A stretch of DNA of 64,000 nucleotides from positions 1,932,001-1,996,000 of the forward strand of contig JARHVA010001924.1 of the NCBI GenBank assembly GCA_037957365.1. The letters are read 5' to 3'. Both the position numbers and the translations under genes were made by a program. The notes beneath the pieces are model-generated. The model made no database searches and had not been told where the DNA came from. It saw only the letters and a list, made by a program, of their open reading frames with translations. This document shows positions 25,200 through 36,620 of this stretch, piece after piece. Position 1 is the first letter of the stretch. The number at the start of each line of letters is the position of its first letter. Source of the DNA: Torreya grandis (taxonomy: Eukaryota; Streptophyta; Pinopsida; Cupressales; Taxaceae).

Positions 25200-26343
25200 A
25201 CATATTGTCAATTATAGCATGTTGTGTTGTGTTTGGCTAGGCACAACATGGAGAGTATGAACAAGATAGTGTTAGCAACTGCATGCATTTATAGAGTGAT
25301 TGATGTTAGATAAATGGCATTTGATGCATAAATATCTCATGCTCACCTTAGGAATATCTTTTAGATTCCTATGGAAGAAATGCATGATGTAATTATAAAC
25401 ATCTTAGGGAAATATTTTTTGGTAAAGGTGGTGAAAAGTAGGGAAAATTATGAATTTGTGGCAATTTTTACCTTGAATATAATGTTTTTGGTATCTAATG
25501 CTAAAGTTGTGGCAAAATGGTGGTTTTTTACATTCATCCAGATTTTTGTATTGGTCTAGTAAAGAAGATTATTTTGCATGATCTGACTCCCCTACCAAAT
25601 CTACCATTCTCTAGGTGGGATGGCTTGGGAGTTATTCTAGCTTTTACCTTTAGGGATTTTGAGTCAAGATTTATGATCCTCTTAGGTTTTATGGAGGATT
25701 TTCAAAATAAGGTGATCCTAATAGGTATGAAAATTGGAAATATTTGTTTCTTTGTCATTTATGTCATAGCTAAAAATCCTAATTCTAGAGTTGGTCTAGC
25801 TACAAGAGTATCAGCATGAGCAAAGGTGAGTAGAGGTACTCAAAAAATTGGTAAGATGTATACTCAGAGGTAAGATGGTAGAATTATGGTATAACACTAC
25901 ATTGGTGGAGGATATGGGCCCTGATGCACTAGAGGACATCACTCACTCAGTGCCATCTTCATCTAGGGGAAAAGAGATTTTGGAACCTATCTTTGAAGAA
26001 GTTGATGTTATGGAGGAGGAACCTATTGGTGAAGGTAGGGAAATTATGCTTCTAACCTATATAGATGATGAGGTCCTGTTAGGTATTAATCTCTAAAGTT
26101 AGTCAATTTCATTTTATGGTATAATTTAGCTTTTTGGTTATTGGTTCCATTTTATTTTTTATTTTTGGGGTCTTCTATAGATTCCTTGTGTTCATCTAGG
26201 GATCTACATTCATTATTATATTTGGCAGTGGTTTGGATTTTTTTTGCTTTTGGTTGGATTTATGTCATGTTTTTTAAAACTCTTTCTTTGTAGGCTAGGG
26301 GCCCTATACAAACCCCTTACCGATCTAAAAAATATATAATAAA
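25200..26343 (+). pseudogene. Possible LINE-like ORF fragment with 3' tail
   Basis: Three + strand open pieces follow each other in different frames (25371-25559, 25517-25819, 25848-26096). The second reads through PLPNLPFSRWDGLGVI, which resembles the 'LPNLPLxxW' stretch of the DUF4283-type ORF1 domain of plant L1 LINEs. A Cys/His-rich segment near 25735-25775 in another frame could be a decayed zinc knuckle. The last piece is acidic and low in complexity. Downstream come a T-rich stretch, 'ggctaggggccctatacaaacccc' in parts (26293-26320) and AATAAA at 26338-26343, like the 3' end of an expressed LINE or a retroposed copy. No RT domain is present, so it would be an internally deleted or 5'-fragment copy. 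The assignment is weak. Confidence 0.3.
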
Positions 26344-26409
26344 TTAGTTTAATATATATAAATATTATGATATTATTATATTATAATATGTCAATTATAT
26401 TTATTTAAT

Positions 26410-29135
26410 AACTAATATAGTTTTTGTGTGTGGGTGGTAAGAGGGGTTATGTGAAGTGAAAGAGTATACATCTATAATTAAACCTACTAGTTATGCCAAA
26501 CCCATGACATTGATGTCAAAATAAGTTCATCTTTAAAAAAATTGTGGGCACAAACTTATCAGATTCTGAATCACCATGCAATGCTTTAGTCTATAGTGGC
26601 TTGTATTCTTCATGTAAAGAGATAGCCTCTTAGCATAATCACTACATCAAAATTGCAACTCCCTTGGTTTCAATCAAGGGGCATCTGTATTAGTTGAATA
26701 AGGAGTGCCATAGTTATGGGTGATCAATTTTTGTCTTGGTGATTGCAATGGAGAATTTGCTTTTGTTATGACAGTGCTAAAAAAATTAGAAGTGACCTAG
26801 AAGAATTATGGGTTTAGAAATATGATAAAAATTTGAAGTGGACATATATGTTCAAAAGACACCATCAATTCTAATGTGTATGCTTACTATTATACCACCA
26901 CCACTTCTTTTTCCTAATAATTAATAATGTTACCTCTTAAAAAAAAGGTGGATGAAGCTCCACTTATTATGCATTGAAGAGCCTAATAATTATTTCTAAA
27001 TCATTAACATTGATTCCAAAGTTCCAAGATGATAATTTTACTTCTATTTCCATATTCAAACTTCTAAAATTTTCAATGTACTATGGTATTGTAGTGGATT
27101 ATTGAACATTTTCTAATTCTGATGATCCCCTGGATATGATAAAAAACCCATGGTAGGAGACCCATCAAGTGTAATTTTTTGCAATGAGTTTATTTCTATT
27201 TTATTAGAATGAAATTCCTTAAATTATACAAATCTATATTTATATACAATCTATAAATGGATTCAAAGTCTATATATAGAAATACTATATATAATAAGTG
27301 TTCTAAGGTAGACTACTTAATATACCCTCACATAATCATATTAATTTAGATAAGCACACAAAATCCTTTCCTAAGAGGTCTTTGAGTTTCTAGGTATGAT
27401 TTTGTGTCACTTATTTTAGTTACCATTATGGGGTCAAATTTGTTTCTAAATATCAGTTTGTAAGTTCAATAAAAGTGACTTGCCCTTATAGGTATTTGAA
27501 TTGGTGAATTAAATTATCTCAAAGGTATAATTTTTCTTTTGGGGGGGGGTGGATAAAAATTAAGGAGTCAAATCCCTATTAGATAATTTTCTTATCTTAT
27601 ATCTTCAAAAAATGTGGATGAAACTTCAATTATTATGCAAGAGCCTATTATTTCTAAATCATTAGCACAATCTCTACGTCAAAGTTGCAAATCCCTTGGT
27701 TTCAATCAGGGGGCATCTATATTCACTAGATAAGGAGAAAATTTGTGGGTGATCAAGTTTTGTCTTGGTGATTGCAATGGAGAAATTGATTTTGTTACAA
27801 TGGCATCAAAAAAACTAGAAGCGACCAAGAAGAATTTTGGGTTAATAAAAATGATAAAAATTTGAAGTAGACATATATGTTGAAAAGACATCATCTATTC
27901 AAATGTGTATGCCTAATATTATACCACCACCACCACTTGTTTCTCCTAACAATTAATAATGTTACATCTTCAAAAAATATTGATGAAACTCCACTTATTA
28001 TGCAAGAGTCTAATAATTATTTCTAAATCATTACCATCGATTCCAAATTTCCATGATGATAATTTTACTTTTATTTCCATATTTGAACTTATATAATTGT
28101 TATTTTACTATGGTCTTGTAGCAGATTATTGAACATTTTATAATTCTAATGATCCCCTAGATGTAATCCAAAAACCCATCTTAGGAAACCCATGAAGTGT
28201 AATTTGTTACGATGAGTCTATTGCTATTTTATTGGAATTAAATTCCCTAAATTTTATACAAATCTACATTTATATACAAATATATATAAATGGATTCAAA
28301 GTATATAATAGAAATACTATATATAGTAAGTGTTCTGAGGTAGACTACTTAATGTGTCCTCACATAACCATATTAATTTAGATAAGCACACAAAATCCTT
28401 TCCCAAGAGGTCTTTGAGTTACTAGGTATGATTTTGTGTCACTTATTTTAATTACCATTATGGGGTCAAATTCATCTCCAAATATTAGTTTGTAAATTCA
28501 AGAAAGGTGACTCACCCTCAGAGGTATTTGAATTGGTGAATTAAATTATCTCAAGGGTATAATTCCTTGGAGGGGCTAAAAATTAAGAAGTCAAATCCCT
28601 ATTAGAAAATTTGCTTATGTTACATCTTCAAAAAATGTGGATGAAACTCCACTTATTATGCAAGAGCCTATTATTTACAAATCATTAGCACAATCTCTAC
28701 ATTAAAATTACAACTCCCTTGGTTTCAACCCCAATATTTAGCTTCAAAGTTAAAGTACTCAATGTGTTTTTGGCCAAAATGTTTGACCCTAACTTTGCAT
28801 TGAGATATCACATAGCTTGTTGTCATGAATTAAAATTTAATGTTTATAAATTGGTATGGTGTAGACTGTTTATGCCCTCACATAACCATAATTTAGATTA
28901 TCTAATAAAATCCTTTCCCAACTCTAAGTTTTGAGTTACTAGGTATGATTTTGCGTCATTTATTTTAATTACCATTTTGGGGTTGAATTTGTCTCCAAAT
29001 ATTAATAGTTTGTTAATTCAAGAGAGGTGACTCGCTCTCACATTTATTTAAATTGGTAAATTAAATTATCTCAAGGGTATTCTATGGGGGCTATAAATTA
29101 AGGAGTCAAATCCTTATTACATAATTTAGTCATGT
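26410..29135. repeat. Three tandem copies of a ~1.03-kb unit
   Basis: The marker 'cccttggtttcaa' occurs at 26661, 27693 and 28716 (spacings 1032 and 1023). Other blocks repeat in the same order: 'gtcttggtgattgcaatgg', the 'accaccaccact' run, 'tttctaaatcatta', 'taagtgttct.aggtagactactta' and 'ccattatggggtc'. The third copy is shortened by a deletion in its middle and ends near 29130. The unit is non-coding and AT-rich, and its left part is also found at 23.1-23.4 kb. Short open frames here are not conserved between copies. Confidence 0.85.
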
Positions 29136-29459
29136 AATTTAATGAACAAATATGAATAAACTTTTTTAATTAAAATAATTATAATAAACAATAAAAAATT
29201 GTAAATATTTTTATATTAAAAACTATCAATGAGTTTATTATTTATGTTTAAACCATTAAATATTTTTATTAAATAATTTACTTAATTTTTTAAATGTTTA
29301 ATATGTTTAATTATATAAATATTTTTTTAAAATAATTTTCCTGCATGCTTCAAAATGAGGGTTAAGTTTATCTTTTTCTCTTTCCATTATTTTCTCTTAG
29401 TTTATATCTCTCCATTTTGAAGACTGAAAAAACATTCATTTTTTGACTGTTAGGTTAAC
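29136..29459. other. AT-rich non-coding stretch
   Basis: Nothing recognised apart from high A+T. Confidence 0.4.
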
Positions 29460-29567
29460 TGTGGCATTAGTGGTGGAAGCATTGACCCCATTTTTTAATA
29501 TCATTTCTGCAGGTGTGGCATTAGTGGTGGAAGCTTTGACCCCATTTTTCACTGTCATTTCTACAGG
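29460..29567. repeat. 54-bp tandem duplication
   Basis: Two copies starting 'tgtggcattagtggtggaag' at 29460 and 29514, nearly identical, each ending 'tcatttctgcagg' or 'tcatttctacagg'. Confidence 0.9.
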
Positions 29568-29689
29568 TGCTTATTGTTAGGTATTTGATAGATGTAATGT
29601 ATTGTTTTACTATATTTTAAATGTGTGATTTTTTTTGCTTGACATGAGCCTTTTATTCATTATTTACTGCTTTAAGTTATGAAATCACT

Positions 29690-30330
29690 AAAATTTGGAT
29701 AGACCTAGATTTTTGTTATGAAATGATCGAGATAATGAAAAGGTAGAGATTAGGATTGTTTAACACTCGTATTCAATAGGGACCCAAATGGTGAATGTGA
29801 GGGGAAAAAATACAATTTTTATTAACTGTAAGCAAATAATGAAATTCCCAAGATAATGAAATGGACTAGATAACGAAATGACAAAGATTAGGATTATTTA
29901 GCGCTTACTCGTATTCAATAGGGACCAAATGGTGAATGTGAGGGAAAAGCCAACCATTTTTTATTAATTTTAAGCAAATAATGAAATGGTTGAAATAATG
30001 AAATGGCAGAGATTAGGATTGTTTAAGGCTTACTTATATACAATAGGGACCTAAATGGTGAATGTGAAGGGAAAGTAGAAATTTTTTATTAATTGTATGC
30101 AAATAATGAAATTGGAGATAATAAAATGGCAGAGATTAGTATTGTTTCATGCTTACTTGTATTCAATAGGGACCCAAATGGTGAATGTGAGGGGAAAATA
30201 TAAATTTTTATTAATTGTAAGCAAATAATGAAATGGATAAGATAATGAAATGATGGAGATTAAGACTGTTTAGCATGTACTCATATTCAGTTGGGATCCA
30301 AATGGTGAATGTGAGGGTAATTAGACATTT
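29690..30330. repeat. Five-copy ~125-bp minisatellite
   Basis: The marker 'aatagggacc' (or its variant 'agttgggatcc') lies at 29775, 29917, 30042, 30165 and 30290, giving spacings of 142, 125, 123 and 125 bp. Each unit also has 'aatggtgaatgtgaggg', 'gcaaataatgaaat' and 'gagattagga'. Non-coding. Confidence 0.92.
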
Positions 30331-30929
30331 TTTAATTAACTATAATAAAATAATCATAGTAAAAATATGTCATGATGTGAGAGGGTTTCAATGGTTCCAC
30401 CATCTCTATCTTACCACATCATTCATCTATTGGCTCTATTTGGATACTATGAATTATTTGTATTTTAGACTAAGTTGAAAAGTCATTTTTTGGCCTGATT
30501 ATTATTTGAGTTGATTTTTTTCTATTTTAGACTGATTTGAAAATTCATTTTTTGTGGTGGTGAACTTTTCCCTCATGTTGCATCATAAAATTTAATGAAT
30601 GAATGATTGAATAACACCTAGAATTATTATTTGGGGTGGTGAAAATTTCCCTTATACATCAATATTCTTGGGTAGAGGGGTCCAATACATCATTATATAT
30701 TAAAAAATTGCTTATAAAATATCTACACCTATTATATAGGAACAACTATTGTTTAGGGAGAAGTTTTTGAGGGGTGGGAAGTAGTAGGGGGTTGAAGATT
30801 TGTATGGCTGCTCCTTTTTTTTGGTTGCTATCTATCATTTGCATCCAATCAATTTTTTATTTTTTCTCAAATAAAAGTCTTGTATTAAAATGCTCTTAAT
30901 TTCTCTCAAAAACATGTATTACACATAAT
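30331..30929. other. Non-coding, with a weak ~61-bp duplication
   Basis: 'ttttagact.a.ttgaaaa.tcattttttg' appears at about 30463 and 30524. No gene recognised. Confidence 0.4.
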
Positions 30930-31310
30930 TTTTATAGTCTTTGGAGCACATCCATATATCTTCGAAGCATCTAGTATAGTTCTTCTAATCACCCTGTACA
31001 GATCTTTGAAACATTCTTAGACTTATTTAAAGCATCTTATGTATGTATTCAGAGCACACCTAGAGCATATTCAAAGAATTTTTGGAGCATCTTTGGAGTG
31101 TCCTTTGAGCATTCAATCATCGAAGCTCGCTTGTTGAATCCTCAAAATTATAAGTAAAAGAGTTGTAAAAACTATGTGTTACCTTCTCAAAATTACCCCT
31201 CATTGGGATGTTTTGTTGTACTCAAAATTATAGCATCCTTGGGATGTGTTCCTCTACTCAAAATTACCCCATTTGTGGGATGTGTTTTTGTACTCAAAAT
31301 TTTGCTATTC
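30930..31310. repeat. Minisatellite region (degenerate 'gagcat' repeats, then ~36-bp repeat)
   Basis: Between 30935 and 31110, irregular 'ttt.gagcat.tt' units occur about every 20-40 bp. From 31186 a clearer repeat starting 'ctcaaaatta' occurs at 31186, 31221, 31257 and 31293, a period of 35-36 bp, each with 'ttgggatgt' or 'gtgggatgt'. Confidence 0.75.
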
Positions 31311-31756
31311 ATCCAAGTAAGACAAAATAACAAGGTAAAGAATCAATAATAAATTACATACAAATAATGAACAAATTACATTCATATCTTACTTAGATAA
31401 GAATTTAATGACTAAATGCAATATAATATATAACCAAACACAACACTTTAAGGACAATGTATATAATGATGATGAGATATATGAAATACTCATCATTTCT
31501 CCCCCACAATTTACCTTTTTCAATTCCACTCATAAATAAGTGGGATTATTTATCCTTAATCTAAATTTCTAGATTTAAACCTCTGACTCAGATCATAAAC
31601 TTCAAAATGATGGCCCCAGTCATGGTGCCCCCTGGAAAGAATCCTAGATCTCTGACAACTATATGTACCCATGATTCAAATTTAACTTCTACTTGAGAAT
31701 TCCAACACCACCATAGAGATAAAATACATATAATGATAGGAGGCCTAAACCTCATC

Positions 31757-31759
<3 letters not shown>

Positions 31760-31850
<91 letters not shown>
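31760..31850. repeat. TA microsatellite
   Basis: An uninterrupted (TA)45 or so. Flanking DNA at 31311-31759 and 31851-32337 shows no gene. Confidence 0.98.
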
Positions 31851-31854
<4 letters not shown>

Positions 31855-32337
31855 AAGCTCTTTCCTCTAAGCACTGAGTGATTATCTAGAAAATTACTTT
31901 GGCTCTTTTTAGACTCCATTTAATATTGGAGGGACTAAGGACTTCCCTATGTTTTAACTCAATAGGTAATGTCTCCCACCTGAAAAGACTTACATTAAAA
32001 CCATTGACATAATGGTGGTTTAGAAAATCTCTAAAATCAATAATATTAGATCTCAATAGCTCATGATACTTGTTCTTCATATGCATATGATACAGTGGTT
32101 AAAAATAAGAAATAAGTTTCTTTGCTTTTGGAAATTATGGTCTCATGCATAACCCAATAGTGCTTTGTAATTACAAAAATCTATTGTTGGCCTATTTCCA
32201 TGCCATTTTGTTCATTATAGTGGAGAGAAATGTATGCAATTGTGTCTCTCTAACAAATAAATTTATCAAAAAACTAGATTGATATTCTAACAACAAAATG
32301 AATGTATAGTACTCATAAATGATATCTTACCTTTCTT

Positions 32338-32342
32338 CAGTG
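32338..32342. repeat. Left target-site duplication of the gypsy element
   Basis: CAGTG immediately outside the left LTR; the right flank at 41317-41321 is CGGTG. The single difference (CA against CG) is what CpG decay would give. Confidence 0.75.
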
Positions 32343-34304
32343 TGTTGATGCAGAAGATTGCACCCTTGGTAGGAGGCCAAGCTCCTGCCTTCTTCACACA
32401 ACTATGGAAACTCCCCTCTCACCTGTGGGACTAGTGAAGCTAGAGGGGAGAGTCTCTAGATAAGGGCTAGCTCCCTTTGATGCATCATATTCATTCCAGT
32501 AAGTGCTAACACATATATATAGACATATAATGGGGGGGATGAAAAGGGAGAAAGATTGTAGGAAAACAAACTACTCTAAAGAGGTGATGCACCAAAATAA
32601 GTTGACCTTCTCACCCTCACACTAAAATTAGACAAATACATACATACACTTCACACTTGGCAGAAGGACCAGGCTGTAAGAAACTTGGCAGGGAGGATTT
32701 CATGGAAATTATAGAAAAACAAAGATTCACCAAGGTGCTGTGAAATGCACACTGCAAGTGATTTATTTCATTTCTACACTTTCAAATACTACTCTCCTTG
32801 TCAGATACAGAAATGGAACCTTGTAGACAACAAATATGTTGGTGTTAGACCTATGAAAGCATCAAAAAATAATGACTAAACACAAACTAACACTCAAGAC
32901 ATACAAAAAAATATCTATTCAAGATAGAGGTAAAAATGTGTTTATTGATTCAGGTGAAATTTTTCTAGGGCTACGCCTTAAAAATGTGGGAGATGATTTC
33001 TAAAATGACAAGTTCTCAATATATAGGAGAAGAAAGGAGGCCTTTTAGCACCCCTTTTTACAAGTGGCCCATTTGTATCCCCTCATTGGGAAGAGCAGGC
33101 TACCTAAAATAAATGATGTGTCAACCCTGGCTTTGACTTCATGCCCTTTTTGACATGGCTACGATATTTCCTCATTAACTGAGGCTACTTCTTGAAGGCA
33201 CCTATGTAGCTTGTCTACTCATAAATATGAAATGAAGAAAAATGGTCACACGGTTGGTTGTTCACATCTTCTAATGGTCAATTTGTAGCCACTATTTCAC
33301 CTACTGGAGTAATTTCTTGAATTGACACTCCCAGTCACCACTTGGACAACTTGTTTGCTCCATTCTTGGCACTTTGTCTTTTCCCTATTTTGTCTCTTTC
33401 TAGCTCTTTTGGCCCTCAGGGGTGATCTTCTAGTGGGTCACTACATTTTTGGGCCTCCTTTCATGGTTGGCATCATTTTAGTTTGAAAACAAATGGCTAT
33501 TTCATTATGTTAATTTTGACATTCACACTACCATCATCGCTTTGAAAACCAATGGCTAATTCACCTTCTTAAGGTTGATGGCTTCTAGGACGTCACCATC
33601 CCTGGCAAAATGTCATCGGGTCCTTCACTGGATTCTCTACGGGCTTTGTCCTCCTTGGCCCTCTCTGTGGGTCCCTTTTCTACTTGAAGTCCCTTCTTAG
33701 CACCTTCTTGAAGGGAAGGTGACCCTTCAACATTTGATTAATGCTCCTTTATTTGGGCTGAGAGTCCCCTGCAAGGGCACCTGTGCTTTGGGGTCCTTTA
33801 GTGGGTCGCTGTGCCCTTCTGGATTAATTCTTGGGTTCCCATAGACTTTGGTCTACAGACATTTTCCCACAGACTTTTCTCTATGGACATTATGCCCTGG
33901 TCCTGGCCTTTACTTTGAAATATGGCCCGAATTCCTTTAGAATTTTTATCTGAAGGAATTTGGTACTTTGCCTTAGTCAAAATTTTGAAAGTTAAAACGT
34001 CCCTTTTGTGGCTATCTTTGAGATGTTTGAAATTAGCGATGAGATTTTATTGAAGTAAAGGTCCCTGAACCCTTTAAACTATGCTGATTGAAATCTGCAT
34101 TAAACTTAGCTGATTAAACCAAAGCTAAAGAACTTGAAGCTCGAACCAAGCACCTACAGAGTCCATAGAAAATGCAAAGACTGTAGAGAACTACTGAATC
34201 CATCAAAATCACTGGACCTACACAAAATAAAAAAAGAAGTGGCCTAGAATAGCAAGAGGCAGAAGGGGACTAAAAATTTGCCTATTGGGCAAAATTGGTC
34301 AACA
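32343..34304 (-). repeat. Ty3/gypsy 3' LTR (left)
   Basis: 1962 bp, TGTTGATGCAG to GGTCAACA, matched along its length by 39198-41316. Because the coding region is on the minus strand, this is the 3' LTR. It lacks the (CA)n expansion and two short tandem gains present in the right LTR. Differences between the two LTRs are mostly transitions. Open frames within it are not conserved between the copies. Confidence 0.95.
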
Positions 34305-34545
34305 AATTGGTGACTCCCAGGGGAAGCATGCCTGCTATGCTTAAAGACCAGTTGCTTTGTAGTCCATTGGGTACAGAGTTAGATGGTAACTTAAGAAAAC
34401 AATAATAGCTCTGATAAATCTTAGAACCAGTCATGCAAATCACCTCCAAGAGGAAAATAAAAACACACACAAAGCTAAGAAAACTACTACTTGTGCAATA
34501 ACACCTAGGGAAGGTAGGAAAGACAAGGGAAATATATACATGATA
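34305..34545 (-). other. Untranslated stretch between integrase end and 3' LTR
   Basis: Contains an open frame on the minus strand (34470-34282) with no recognisable motif that runs into the LTR. The sequence next to the LTR (minus strand 'cttcccctgggagtcaccaat') is where a polypurine tract is expected, but it is only partly purine. On the + strand this same place reads TTGGTGACTCCCAGGGG (34307-34323), which looks like a primer-site motif. Confidence 0.5.
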
Positions 34546-35372
34546 AAAAGGGGGTCAGTGGCAATGCTTAAGATATATCCCATTAACTAGGATATGTAAT
34601 TCTTCACCATCCAACCTGAAGAGTTGGAATGCATTATGCTACTTTCACTGAGTGATTATATATGGGCCACTCCATAGGGCATTGAATTTTACATGCTTTC
34701 CAGGCTTAACTCAGTCTTCATCCCATTTCAAGATAATGTCTCCTTCAAAGAAATATTTTGATAAATATTTCCTGTCGAAGTGTCTCTTTGTTTGCTATTA
34801 GCGACTGGTCATAGAAGCCATAGCCCAGTCCCTTGTCTCTTAGAGCTCCATCAGCTCGCACAGCTTGACCTCCATGCTACTTCCTTCTTCTAATTGTAGC
34901 TAGTGAGTGAGGTCCAATGCTGGCAATTCAAGTGAGATGGGAAGCCTAGCTTCCCTTCTATATATGAGCATATATGGAGAATTTATGATTGCTCTCTTTG
35001 GAGTGATTCAATTAGCCCACAGAGCCATTTTCAGCTTGGCATGCCAAGTCCTCTGATTTTCTTCCATCATCCTCTTGATGATCCTGATCAAGTTTTTGTT
35101 GGTGGACTCAACTAGCTCATTCCCCTATGGTTAATAATTAGATGAAGTGCTGAGATATATACCATACCTCATTACCCATTCACTTGTTTTGGTTCCCAAA
35201 AAAGCCAAGGCATTGTTTGAGATTACGGTGGCCAAGACCCTGAATCTTGTCACCAGGTCCTCATAAAATTTTAGCACTACACTTTCATTTTCCTCCTTCA
35301 GAGAAACAGCCTCCACCCACCTTGTGAAATAGTTCGTGGTGGTCAGGACCCACTTGTGTCCAACACTAGAGG
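34546..35372 (-). pseudogene. Gypsy integrase, C-terminal two thirds
   Basis: Minus strand. It begins with GHKWVLTTTNYFTRWVEAV, where the family has Asp in 'TDYFT', so the first catalytic Asp is Asn (codon at 35332-35334). The second appears as ISNNALAF instead of 'SDNA' (codon 35215-35217, also Asn). The third acidic residue is kept in GNELVESTNKNLIRI near 35125-35080. The C-terminal part follows (LKMALWAN, SPYMLIYRREARLP, GDIILKWDED and a final 'LFRLDGEELHILVNGIYLKH'), with several stops such as TGA after LWAN. The N-terminal zinc finger is absent because of the deletion at about 35372. No chromodomain is seen after it. Confidence 0.9.
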
Positions 35373-36065
35373 GACACACATTTCTTCAAGTAAAGAGAGA
35401 TGCTGAACTCCCTACACCTTTCAAAAATCTACCTGAGGTGTTTCATGTGTTGGCTCATTTCCTTGGAGAACACCGTCACATCATTGAGGTATACCATCAC
35501 GTTGTTGTTTAACAAGAATCCAAAAGCCATGTCCATGGCTTGCTGAAAGGTAACACTAGCATTAGCCAGCCCAAATGGCATCTTCTTGTAGGTGAACATT
35601 CCCCATTTAGTAGTGAAGGCTCTTTTGTGCAGGTCACAGCCTTGCACCAGAATCTGATTATACCTTGAATATCCATACAGGAGGGAGAAACACTCACTGC
35701 TTGTTACTTTCTGAAGGATTTGCTCCATGCTCGAGAGAGGATAATGATCTTTTAAAGAGACTTTATTAAGGTCCCTGAAATTGACACATAGCCTGATCTC
35801 CCCATTCTTCTTTCTAACAAAAACAATATTGGCCAACCAAGAGGAATGTTTGATTGGAAATATAATCCCAGACTCAATAAATTTAGCTAGTTCCTTCTGC
35901 ATGAGAGGCTTAATCATTGAGTTGAGAGGTCTCTACTTTTATGTGACTGGCATGGCACCTTCTTCTAATTTGATGGTGTGTTGGGTGAGTCTTGGGTTGA
36001 AGCCCTTCAAATCACTGTAATCCCATGCAAAAACATCGACAAACTCCTGACATAACAAAATGAAA
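35373..36065 (-). pseudogene. Gypsy reverse transcriptase (thumb onward deleted)
   Basis: Minus strand, one long frame from 35917 to 35429 plus its upstream start near 36060 (FVDVFAWDYSDLKGFNP). Motifs in order: IKPLMQKELAKFIESGIIFP, SSWLANIVFVRKKNGEIRLC, NFRDLNKVSLKDHYPL, FTTKWGMFTYKKMPFGLANA and the catalytic YLND at 35480-35491, where the family has YxDD, so one metal-binding Asp is Asn. It ends at RCREF and KKCV, and the next residues already belong to integrase. The rest of RT and the gypsy RNase H are missing. It would copy the element RNA; this copy cannot. Confidence 0.93.
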
Positions 36066-36620
36066 GCCTACCTTTCTTGAACCGTGTAGACTTTTCCAAG
36101 CACAAGTAGCTTGTCCTTGAAGATCTCAACCCTTTCGTAATTCTCCTCCTTAGTTGTGATGCATGCCTTTTCATTTCTCAATTGGTCATCTCCATTAAAG
36201 ATGCTCTCAAGAGTGACCAAACCTTTAGGGAGCTTATTTTTCTTCAATTGAATAATTTGGTTTCCATATTGATGCTGCAGCTTCACTTGGTTCTGTGCTC
36301 TAGGAATAGAGGTGATATTGAAAGTGAGGAAATCTTCCACTAAGTCCTAGACCCTATGCATATAGGACTTTAGCAAGGAATTCTTGGTCAGATTTTGGCC
36401 TTTCACTTGATTTACAATCAGCTCATTGTCTTCCAAAACTTGCAACTCCTTGATCCCTCTTTTTCTTGCCCATTCCAAACCATGGATAAGGGACTCATTC
36501 TGTAACATTGCTTCTGCAAGAAAATTAGAAATAGAAGGCTAAAAAGTATCTCTCCTTTGAAGGGGAGACAAACATCACTCCACCACCAAATCCCAGCCTA
36601 CTTCTAGAACCATCAAAATA
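36066..36620 (-). pseudogene. RNase H-like domain located between protease and RT
   Basis: Minus strand. The first part lies at the end of the frame 37205-36525 with LWQLYFDGSRSRLGFGGGVM (first Asp in YFDGS). After a frameshift near 36530 the next frame continues with ESLIHGLEWARKRGIKELQV (Glu) and LEDNELIVNQVKG (second Asp), then DLVEDFLTFNITSIPRAQNQ. In plant relatives this ends with a His/Asp-containing 'NQVADRLA'-like segment; here it reads QVKLQHQYG, so the last Asp is not visible. The wording is that of the archaeal/plant-type RNase H added to Tat-lineage gypsy elements. It would cleave RNA in RNA-DNA hybrids. The stretch 36340-36068 continues toward RT with a less conserved linker. Confidence 0.8.
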
